Assembly: GCA_965153455.1 (NCBI GenBank)
Contig: OZ234496.1
Location: 3,100,001-3,164,000 of the forward strand
Length of the DNA: 64,000 nucleotides
Direction: 5' to 3'
DNA from: Sphagnum compactum
Taxonomy: Eukaryota > Bryophyta > Sphagnopsida > Sphagnales
Below the pieces are notes generated by a model that worked only from the letters and a program-made list of their open reading frames with translations, was not told the DNA's origin and ran no database searches. The position numbers were made by a program, and so were the translations under genes. Position 1 is the first letter of the stretch, and every line of letters begins with the position of its first letter. This document shows positions 36,640 through 46,600 of this stretch, piece by piece.

Positions 36640-36728
36640 CTGATCTTTGAAATTGAAACTGGATCCAAGAAACCTTTGATGGTGCTCCACAACATTCTAA
36701 AGCCTGGACCTGCATTAATGATGAACAT
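36640..36728 (-). pseudogene. Sec14-like phosphatidylinositol-transfer protein exon fragment
   Basis: The minus strand reads [20 protein letters not shown] followed by LDPVSISKI. This matches the CRAL-TRIO core segment of plant Sec14-like (SFH) proteins (MFIINAGxGFRLLWxTVKSF, LDP), which exchange phosphatidylinositol and phosphatidylcholine at membranes. After KI the similarity fades within about 15 codons, and a GTAAAA donor-like site follows at about 36588. A run of CTG triplets lies directly upstream of the Met codon. The rest of the domain and the C-terminal nodulin region are missing. The surrounding 125-codon open frame is otherwise leader-like. Confidence 0.75.
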
Positions 36729-36739
36729 CAGCAGCAGCA

Positions 36740-37080
36740 GGGCGGCGGGACCCCCAACCCCCTTCTCCCCGCTTTGCTTCACTTCAAAAGGTAGCGCGGA
36801 CGGATCGAACGCAGACCAAATTCCGAAAAACAGAAAATGATGGAGAGCGGCCGTGTGGATGCGAGAGCGTGGAATTCGTCCGTCAAGGAGGGATGGGAGG
36901 AGGCGGCCTGAAATTTTTTTAAAAAATTCTTGGCCGGCAGACAACAGGCAGGCAGATCATTGGGTTCCTTGATTCTCATTCGCACTCCGACATGGCAGAT
37001 CGATCGCATCACATCGCATTGCATAATCACTTCGTTGGATATTAGAAAGCCTAAGATCAACTCCTAATGGAATGTGCTGC
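36740..37080 (-). other. GC-rich leader-like block upstream of the captured fragments
   Basis: Markedly richer in G and C than its surroundings, with CpG-containing words, and open on the minus strand for up to 125 codons without a family match. Its position between the G-box cluster and the Sec14 fragment suggests a 5' untranslated or promoter-proximal segment of a plant gene, probably acquired together with the fragments. That is inference. Confidence 0.4.
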
Positions 37081-37126
37081 GCGGGAGCTCGCGAGGGCGG
37101 TTGAGAGGCCATCCCGCACCCGCATG

Positions 37127-37162
37127 CACGTGGACACGTGTCTCACCCTTCGATTTGACGTC
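37127..37162. promoter_or_regulatory. Two adjacent G-boxes plus TGACGTC motif
   Basis: CACGTG occurs at 37127-37132 and again at 37135-37140. TGACGTC, a bZIP-type core, follows at 37156-37162. G-boxes are bound by plant bZIP and bHLH factors. Three such sites within 36 bases upstream of a GC-rich leader suggest promoter DNA, reading toward the minus-strand chimera or possibly rightward. Whether it is active cannot be told from sequence. Confidence 0.5.
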
Positions 37163-37209
37163 CTCGGTATACTTAGCTATTGTCTGTGGCTACTGTCCGT
37201 CCGGAGTTA

Positions 37210-37249
37210 GGGGAAGCTTCATTCGCACGACTTCAGGGGAAGCTTCATT
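37210..37249. repeat. 14-bp direct repeat GGGGAAGCTTCATT
   Basis: Exact copies lie at 37210-37223 and 37236-37249, 26 bases apart, at the edge where GC-rich sequence gives way to AT-rich DNA. It may mark a junction or slippage event near the right limit of the captured block. Confidence 0.7.
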
Positions 37250-37361
37250 GTTCCTTTACTATATGTAATTATATGCCCTTTGAAAATATAATGGCTAAAT
37301 TATTTTTTATATGTTGTAACGGCTATAAGCTATATTTGCAAATTATATTTATATCGTTATA

Positions 37362-37660
37362 TGTTGATGTCCCTCCTATTTTCTAGGAGGGATCTAATGC
37401 ATACTTTATAATTGTAAGATCTTGTCCGTTTAAAGATCCCTCTTGCTCCTGACTAAAGTTCCCACTCCTACCACCTTGTTATGCTTAGGCTTATATTAAG
37501 GTTTACCTTATTATTTACAAGTGTGATTGTAATCACTCAAACAAATCATTGAAACTTTTTGCATGGCCACCCGTTTGTGTCTAGGGTTATATTGCCTTCC
37601 AGTTGACTTCAGTTCGGCGTAGTTCAGGTGACTCTGGTGTGCCTATATGAGGTTAATATT
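37362..37660 (+). mobile_element. Possible solo-LTR-like segment with 5' hairpin
   Basis: It starts TGTTGATG and contains a perfect hairpin, TCCCTCCTA then TAGGAGGGA with a five-base loop, at 37369-37391. No matching second LTR, CA end or target duplication was located. An LTR is only a suggestion from the TG start and the absence of coding sequence. Confidence 0.2.
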
Positions 37661-38430
37661 GGACTTCACATTTCATTTGTGACGTGGGTTGTCTCATTGT
37701 CTCCTCATGTGTCATTTCATTATTTATCAAGTAAAGGGTGAAGTCTAATTTCTAAACAAATTTGTGATTTGGCGATGGGGGATGAGATTTTGGGTTGTAA
37801 CTTGTAACTTGTGATGTTATTATTGGTATAACAAAAGTATTAGGTCAAGAGGGGAAATATTTAAACCGGGCAAAGGTGTTAAATGCCAGCATTCATTTTA
37901 CCCCATCTGCACTTAGCTTGATTAATATCCCACCCGCGCCAAAAAAAAAAGAGTGATGCCCAGACACATTTAGTACCAATAATATGCCAAGTTCTGGGTA
38001 CTAGGTATGTGGTTACCTAACATAGTAGGTAGCATGTATCTATAATACCTTAGTACCTTGGCCAGTTCAACACTAATTATTTGATTTTCAGAAATGTCAA
38101 AATTTTCAAAAATGATTTCTTCCAAATCAGAAAATATTGTGAAGGAAAATAATGTGAAATATTTTTTAAATATTCCATTTGTTGAAATGGATGTTTCAAA
38201 ATTAAATTAATTATTCAACGGAAATGTGTTGAAATGGGCAAGGTACTACTACAGTATGTCCAAAACATCCATCCATAACATGGCCCCCAAAACGTGTCTG
38301 GGAATCGTCCATTTACATCTGATTCGGGCACTGGGCAGACAGGGTAAAAACAGAACGTAGTGGTACTTTTGTACTGCTAAGAGCATCCCCAGCGGCGGTG
38401 CTCAGTATGCGACCCTCATAGTGAGGATGA
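37661..38430. other. Gene-free intergenic DNA
   Basis: I see no gene, RNA or clear element. A short A run is at 37942-37951. Confidence 0.5.
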
Positions 38431-38433
38431 TAC

Positions 38434-38495
38434 CTACATACATACATACATACATACATACACAACCCTCATACATACATTCATACATACATTCA
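38434..38495 (+). repeat. (CATA)n microsatellite
   Basis: Nearly perfect CATA tetranucleotides at 38437-38462, interrupted, then resuming to about 38495. Confidence 0.9.
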
Positions 38496-38699
38496 TAATG
38501 AGGTCATGTACTATGTACCTCGTCTTGGTACTTCAAGGTTTTCGCTACATCTTTCTGTGGATGATCACCACTTAGGGTGATCAACCCCCAAAATAAATAA
38601 AAATTGAAAATCACCAATAAAACTAGTTTTTATATGAATTTCAATGCAAAAAAAATTAGTTTCATTCATTGTTATTCTTCTACCTACACATTTGGGTCT

Positions 38700-41600
38700 G
38701 TGTTTCAGATCTTAGTCCTTACACATGTACCATGAATGAAACATATGATCAATGTATACATTCTCATTCTTTGAATAACATTTGCAACTACTAACCATTT
38801 TTTTGCAACTAGTAAATAACCTTATCACTAATTGTCATTTGTTAACATAGTATTTTTTAGCATTTTTTTGTAAGTATTGAAATATTAATCTAGACCATCC
38901 ATTATGGATGAGCATAGATTTCAACACATATTCTAATCAAATTTTGCCTTGTGACAAAAATTCAAAATAAAAATTGACTATCTAACAAAATAAATTACTA
39001 ACCAATTGATAATTCCTAAATATTAACTATAAATTATTGAATTTTTACTTTATTAACTTAATTAGTAGATACCGAATCAGTTTCAACTAATAAAAAACAT
39101 TGACTAAATAATTTAACTTGTGAATCATTAATTATTTTTTATTGTATAATTAACTAACTACTAACTAATTAATATTTATTAACTATTAACCATAGCTCTT
39201 GATCAACAAATATTCACTATCACGTAGTTTAATAAATATTAATGAAGTAAAATTTAAAGTACTGTTTTATATAAAAATATTAACTGATTCAAAATAATAA
39301 GTATTCTAATAATTGAGTAAGTAGATATTCAATCAGTTTTAATTAGTCATTAATAGCAACTAGAAAATTTAATTTGTGAATAATTAATTATTTATTATTC
39401 ATTAGTTGACTAAATATTTATTAATTAATAGTCATTAACCATTAACCATAACTATTGATTAATTATTTAATCAGATTATTGAGATATTTCAGAATTATTT
39501 AAATTAAGAATAATCATATAATTAATTGTCTGAATAATTTGTCAAAATTTTTAACTTATCTGACTAATTAATCAGAATAATTATTCATTTCTTAGTAACT
39601 AAGCATTAAATATTTATTAATAGTTAATAAATTATTGAAAAATCATTCATTGATAAATATTAAATATAGAATATTTATTTATAAACTTATTGACTTGTCA
39701 TAAGAAATTTTTAAAAATTAATTGAATTAATATTATTTTATTTTTGAAGTAATAAATTAATTAATATGAATAATTCATGAATAATGATTAATTATAGTAT
39801 CAATTTACAATCTTCTATCTAATTAATCCATTATTTTACAATAATAATTTATCAATAGTTAATGTTCATTTAATACAGTGATTATATCATATTAATATGA
39901 CCTCGTTACTATAATTTAATTGTACCTAAATAAAAATGGTATATTTTAAAATGAACCATACAAAATCAAAATGAAAAAAAATCAATCCAATATGCCCATA
40001 ATATGGGCAAATATATGTTTAATCTACTTTGAATAAAAACAAAATACCATAACATACCATGAATATTAGTCAAATATGCTTAATATTCCTTGAATAAAAG
40101 CTAAATAGTGTACTATAAATGTAGTCCACAAAACTTTAATGTACATTAAATGTATAAACAAACCATAATAAGTAACCAAGTTGTAACTAATTTTGCAACT
40201 AAATGAACATAAGTGTCTAATTTTAAATGAAAAATCCAATAAATTAGTCAATATGGAAGGATGTGCAATTTCATAATTGCACCATAGTTGCAAAAATAAT
40301 CATAAATTTTAAAGGATGCCTATGAGTTGTAAAAATGATAAAACAAAGTTGTAAATGATAAATAATCGCAGGTAGTCGCAAATTGAATGGGTACATATTA
40401 CAATACTTCTAATAATGATTTAGGAAGCAATGGATCATTATAACCAAATGACACACCTCATACCTTGCACAACTTGCACGTCAACTTCATAGTTTTGATC
40501 TTTTTTTTTTTTCAAAACCAAAGAACATTCAAATGATGGAATGGCACCTAAAACTTTGGTTTTTTACAATAGATGCATATCAAACTCTCCACATTGTTAT
40601 TTCTTCTACCTTTTGAACTTTGTGTATTTTCAATCTCTCACACCTTTAAATTAATGTTAATAATCAGTTAGACTTTTAAGCTTGTGCCAATGGCCTGTCA
40701 CACCTTTGAATTCATGCAAGTTGAATCATGTGGTTTAATTGTAATATTAGCATGACTGCCAATGTGGGCATCAAAATTTGATATTGACAAGCCGAACTCC
40801 ATGTTAACAAAACCATAAACCTTGTTCAATAATTGCAAATGACCCCAATTGCCCATTGCAAGCTTCAAGGTACACAACACTCCACACAAAAATTGAAATT
40901 AGTTGCACCCACTCAAAAATGAAGCTTTAACAATGAGAATTGTGAGTGAAACATTGCCTACCATCAAGCTATGAAGATGATGATCATTAAACAAATCATA
41001 TTGGAACACTTTGGGAATGTGAACAAGAGCAAGCAAAATATGACATTCAACTTAATTGTAAACAAACCAAACACAAAAATTATGCTTAAATGGGTTAAAA
41101 TAAATTTTGATTAGAAGAAAGAAAACAAAGCCATCAAAGATGCACATACCACATTCAAAGGAATTTGACTACTACAAGCCCAAGGATATTGTTGCAATCC
41201 AACACAACATTACAAACCTAAGAATTAAAAAACTACAAAGTTGTGCACCTTATTGCGAAACCTAAACTTTTGCAATATTCATACATGACTAAAGTTTATC
41301 ATGAAAACCACAATATTGGTGTCACCATAGTATTGGTGTAACATTTGTACCCAAGCTAGTTTTGTATCATAACAAAACCCTTTGAAATATATTGCTCCCA
41401 GTGCAAGTTTCACCAAGATAGCACATTTTTTCATGCTTGATTGGTCTAATTTCTTATACCCATACTCATACCAGTACTTTATACCTAAGTTGTTCCATCT
41501 ATATATGGGTACAACATTAGTTTAAACTCCTCTTACAACTCTGAAAATCATTTGTATTTGAAAAACAATAATTTTTCTTTTCAATAAATTGAAAACTAGG

Positions 41601-41860
41601 TCAAATATCAAAGGTTTTAATTTTTTTGAAAATTGGGTTCAATTTTCATAAATCCCTTTTAACTCTGTGATAAAACAAGTGTTTTGCAACTAGGTTTACA
41701 AATGGGTCTTAATTGCAATTTTGAATTGTAATGACCACTTGCAATTCAATGTATTTATATAGCGTGAGTGTTATCGAACAAGTTGCAATAACATAACTCG
41801 TCATATATGAAACCATATACATATGCAACTTTGTGCAACTATGTTGTAAGTAGATCATTA
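38700..41860. repeat. AT-rich dispersed repeat block
   Basis: TAATTA/ATTAAT-rich sequence occupies about 38980-39900, flanked by GTTGCAA-containing text (38770-38830 and 40160-40400). This parallels 17.4-18.4 kb in order and orientation. 40450-41690 is ordinary AT-rich DNA. No gene was seen. Confidence 0.4.
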
Positions 41861-41865
41861 TAACT

Positions 41866-41931
41866 ATTGTGCCATTACATTGCGATTATTGTGTCACTAC
41901 ATTGTGATTACTATGTCATTACATTACAATT
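41866..41931. repeat. 22-bp tandem repeat, three copies
   Basis: Units of the form ATTGTGTCATTACATTGTGATT start at about 41866, 41888 and 41910, with a few differences each. Confidence 0.7.
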
Positions 41932-42131
41932 ACATAGACAATAATGTGACAATGTGTTGACAAATCATCAATGGACATGTGGCAATTTTAAGTTTATTTT
42001 CATACTTAATATTTTTATTAATATAATTTATATCATTCAAAGTAAGGCCAATAAGATGTTGACATGTGGCATTTAGGTCAATAAATAGGTAGGCCTAAGA
42101 TAGGTAGGCATTATTACCTACATTTCCCAGG

Positions 42132-42555
42132 CTAGGTAAGTAGGTCATTTGGGATAATCCTATTTATTTTCAATTTAACCTTTAAGGGTAAACCTTATTT
42201 TTATTGACTTATTCCAAATGTCACTTTTTAAAAATATTCCTAATGCATTTAGTTATATATTTTACAAACTAAACTAGGTAAGTAATTCATTTGGGATATT
42301 CCTATTTATTTTCAATTTAACCTTTAAGGGTAAACCTTATTTTTATTGACTTATTCCAAATGTCACTTTTTAAAAATATTCCTAATGCACTTAGTTATAT
42401 ATTTTACAAACTAAACTAAGTAAGTAATTCATTTGGGATATTCCTATTTTATTTTGGGTTTAATGTTTAAGGCCAAACCTTTTTTTATTGGCTTATCCAA
42501 ATGTCATTTATTTTTTAATACTCCCACTACATTTAGTTATATATTTTACAAACTT
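42132..42555. repeat. 142-bp unit in three tandem copies
   Basis: The copies begin at 42132, 42274 and 42416 with CTAGGTAAGTA-type text, then CATTTGGGATA and TAGTTATATATTTTACAAA. Copies one and two are nearly identical; copy three is more diverged. The third copy continues into ACAATATG-A/G-TTAAAAAA sequence related to the arm of the foldback at 17.1 kb, linking the two loci to one repeat family. Confidence 0.85.
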
Positions 42556-42620
42556 GAGAGGAAGGACAAACAATATGAGTTAAAAAAATTACTTGCATCC
42601 TAGTTGTAATTTACTTGCAA

Positions 42621-44840
42621 CTCTATAAGGCAAGCTAGTGAGCAAACAATATTTAAGCTTTCAAAAGCTTGAAATTGTACTACATTATCCTTTTGCCTTT
42701 CAAGTGCAAAAGGTTTTTTTAAACCTTGACTTGACACACCCACAATCGTTTGAATTGTTCAAAAAGGACACAAAATGAAAATATATGGTGGTAAAAAATA
42801 AGTGGGGTCAATGTTTAATCACGAGCTTAATTCACATTTTAAGATTCAACACATTCATCTTTTTCATAGATCTTTTGTGTTGTTCCTTTATTTCTGGAGC
42901 TCAAATAGTTAATGTAAATTTTAACTTGACACATCCATAGCACTTTAGATTGTTAAAAATGAACAAAAAACAAGGAAAATATGAAATTTAGAAATAAAAG
43001 GTCATTTTATTTTTAAACACATTATGTGATTTTGACATCATTTGTGTTTTCTTTATGTTGTTTCTTTGCCTTTGGAGTTGAAACATATAATGTAAAGGTT
43101 ACTTTAACGTTCCCATGATGTTTTACATCACACAAAATATTAAAAAACCAATAAGAATTCAAAATTATTTAATCACTAGCCAACAATTAGTGATGGGTGG
43201 TTCTCCTTTAACATAATCTATCTACTAGGTATATAACTATTATAGTTCATTATAATTAATAAATAATAACATTAACTATTAATTTAAAATATATATATTA
43301 ATGTAGTGTAATAAGAACAATATATGTTAATTATATTAATAATTAACATATATATATTATTATTATTATTTTTGTAATCATAAGTAATTATTGTAATTAA
43401 TAGTTGTAAAGTAGTTGCAGAGAAGTTGCTAATGACTGTTTCATTTATTTCAATTCTATTACAATTGTCATACGTGACTTTCATGTAACTTTCTAACAAA
43501 GTTGAACATGGTTAACCAAAATTGTATATATGTGATGTGACATTTTATATTTTAATTCCTTGTACTTCCACGGGATAATTGCAACATAGTTGTAAATTAA
43601 TTGTTTCAAGCTTTAGTTGCAAGGTAACGAAATTTTCGCGACACAATTTTTTATAATGTAAGAATTGAACCAATTTATCTTTTGAAAATGGTGGCAAATA
43701 TTCAATAGTAGTCTAAAGTAGGTTCAATATAGGATAACATGTCAAAATACACATGGGCCCTTCCCAAAGTATGGGCCCTTAAGGTGACAACCAAAAGAGG
43801 AACCCGCACTAAGAACACCCTTGTTTAAAGGCATTATCCCATGTAATAGCCTAACATATTTTTTTTCTTTTTTCCCATAATATTCACAAATTATTGCAAA
43901 CAAATTGAAAAAACAAAAATGAAACATGACATTTCAAAAAGTGAAATGTCCAATGGAGTCAAAACACATAACTAAAAGCTAAAAAGGGCGTCGAATGTTA
44001 AACATAATCAATCAAAATCAAACATTAAAATTTTTTTATTACGATTTAAAACCATAGTAATCATGGCAAGTTAATCCTTTTTCCCTCATATGAATGTCAA
44101 GGAATTTAAAATAAAAATTCATTTGATCCAATTTTAGTTTTGGCTTTAATTTAAGGCATTTGAAAATGTACAACCATTGCGTGAGATGGAATCAGTTTTG
44201 CAAAGGACTATCAAAAGCACGCATATAATAATAAAAAATTCATTGAAAAGAATATAGATGATAAAAACATATTAGCCACACTCAAAAAACATTCATAATT
44301 TTTTAAATGTGGAATTCTACCCCTTTAAAGATTCAAAAAATGTTTCAAAAAAATTCAGAAGTTTAGAGTTTCAAGAGTCTTTTACCATGTATAAATGGGT
44401 TATAATGTACATGATGTATTAAGAAAAGTTATAGTTTGGTGTATAATAAAACTAAAGAATGTGAAAATTTAACTTTTGGTGATGATTTAAAATTTTGATC
44501 ATTTTTCAAGATGAAACATTGAATATGTACACTTTTATAAATTCATATTTATTCGATAATGACTAACAAAAGAAAAGTGACGCATTGGGGAAAATTTAAA
44601 TATTTAAAAAAACAAGTTACAAAAAATTTCATTCAAAAATTCATTTGCATGTAGAAGTTATTTTTGGGAAAAAGACTACAATTTTTTCCAAAATAATCTT
44701 TTTGGCTCCTAGTTATAGGTTTTGACCCAATGGGCATGCGTTTTGGATAGGTGTTTTGATTTTCAAAATGCCTTGCAATTTTAGGAGGCAATATTATCGT
44801 GTAAATAACATACCCTCCTTTCACACTAAATATGCCAAGT
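42621..44840. other. Gene-free AT-rich DNA
   Basis: I see no gene. 43240-43400 is dominated by ATTAAT/TATA words. 44385-44515 is related, in inverted orientation, to 59395-59520 inside the inserted TIR element (shared words AAATGGGT, ATAATGT, GATCATTT and TCAAGATGAAAC), so a second partial copy of that element may lie here. Confidence 0.45.
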
Positions 44841-44853
44841 CATTATGTGTTAG

Positions 44854-44940
44854 GGTAAAGCTTGAAGGGCAAAGGCTTTACCATAATAAAGGCCCCACAA
44901 GGTGGAGCCAAGCGGGGGCCTAAATCCAGTAAAACTTGGC
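44854..44940. repeat. Hairpin repeat copy sharing an 18-bp core with 47.95 kb
   Basis: GGTAAAGC at 44854-44861 pairs with GCTTTACC at 44875-44882. A second, weaker stem links GGCTTTACCATAAT with ATCCAGTAAAAC. The loop holds CACAAGGTGGAGCCAAGC at 44896-44913, an exact reverse complement of 47952-47969. Confidence 0.65.
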
Positions 44941-46600
44941 CCCAATGGGGTTTTTCGAGGGAACATAATTGCAAACCCAACTAACAAGTTGTTGGCACCC
45001 CCCCCTAATCAAGTTCAATGGCAGAGGGTGGATAAGGTTTTCACCTACACACCAATGGGATTAAATGGATGTTTTCTTGGGGGCAAAATTTAGCATTTTT
45101 TTGAACAAAAAAGGGGCCATTCAACCACATAAAAGTTTATTTCAAACCATTGGATTGGGTTGAAATCATCAACAATTGACGACTAGTGATGTGACATGAA
45201 CCATTACGTTAATGAAGGTTCGATCGATTGTAGCCACCTTTGTAAAACCCTTTGGCCATTGGATGCTAGAATCCGATCATGATGCTAATCAATTCGCATT
45301 AACAATTACATCCATCGTGTTATGCTTTGTAGCATATGAAAGTTTTCGCTTGCCATTACTACTTTATTGTGAATTTATGTCACTTCCATTTTCACTTTTA
45401 GATATGTTGTTGTTATTGCTTTCATTTTCATTAGACCTTTATACTTGCAAATAGGTTGCTTGAGTGGCAAACATTAAGCTTCAAAAGTGCCAACAAATAG
45501 TGAAGAAATTCCAATAGATAACCTATGTTGCTTTCAAGCTTGTTACTTTCAAGTTTAATACAAATCTCGTTGTTGCCTTCAAGCTTATTGCAAATCTTTG
45601 TGTTGCCTTCAAGCTTGCTTTAAACAATTTGTTATTCAACAACCTCAAGGTATGAAAATCCCATCCCGCTTGAGATCATCATTGCGTATAAAGTTTGTGA
45701 TCATGTTTTTGATATTGTGAAATGCATTATTGCATTTTGGCATATGCAATTGTAGGTTTTTGGTGTACTCATACTCTTGTGTTCTATTACAATATTTTCA
45801 TTTTTTGATGCATTTGGTTTATTATACTTTGGTGTTGCACTCTGTTGTGTCCTTTTGAGTTACTTCCAACTATATACAAGTTTTGTTGCTTTCATGTATT
45901 GTAACATATTTTTTGCAAAAACTTTGGTGTGTTTGTGATTAGGGTTTGTTGTGGGTTTAGAAGTGTTCTTGCATCAAATCAACAAGTTGTGAATGGTGAC
46001 CTTAGAGTGTGTTAAATAAAATTCGTGTAGTTTGTCATGATTTTTCATTTATTGAGGCATGGACAACCCATGACAAACTTCAAAGGTTGTAAGGAGTTGT
46101 TTGATTTTTCAATTTGTTAAACAACCCTTGGAAACGTTGGACTAACACAATTGATTGGAACATGGCTGAAGCTATGCATAAATTGTGTTTCGAGCCACTT
46201 GTTTAGCAGTGTAGAAAGCCCAATTTATTTTTGTGTCGTTTGACAAAATGATCGTGTCATTGATAATCAATCATAGATTTTTGTCCTGTGTGCATTGTGG
46301 AAGGGTGGAAACGACTCCCAATTCTTTTAACACCACAACAAGTTGACAATTTGACAAAGGTAATTGTGGAATCTTTGCTTTTGTATGGTGGAGTTGTGTT
46401 TTTAGATTTGATTGGTTGAATGCAATTGAAGCTGTGAAATAACAATACAATGTTGCAATTGCTAGCTTCATTCAAGAACTTGAACATTGATTTTTGACTC
46501 AAGATATTATGAATGTCACCGGTGTGATCTATGCTTAGTTTTTGGTGCAACCTAAAGGTGAGCATAAGTTTATGCCTCAACTTTTCATTCTAAAATCACA
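44941..46600. other. Non-genic DNA with short imperfect repeats
   Basis: Around 45528-45625 the phrase TTGCCTTCAAGCTT recurs two to three times at about 35-base spacing. Open frames up to 107 codons show no family motif. No element ends were found. Confidence 0.45.

Noticed and set aside
36567-36944. 125-codon minus-strand frame as a real Sec14-family gene
   Set aside because: Only about 30 codons match Sec14. The upstream half is leader-like and the downstream half loses similarity and meets a donor-like site.
38434-38495. Regularly spaced repeat considered as a CRISPR-like array
   Set aside because: It is a plain CATA microsatellite without spacers, and the DNA is clearly plant nuclear.
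45212-45454. 80-codon frame with a hydrophobic Leu/Ser-rich tail, considered as a small membrane protein
   Set aside because: No homologue is recognised, there is no supporting context, and the region is repeat-derived. Hydrophobic runs arise easily from T-rich DNA.
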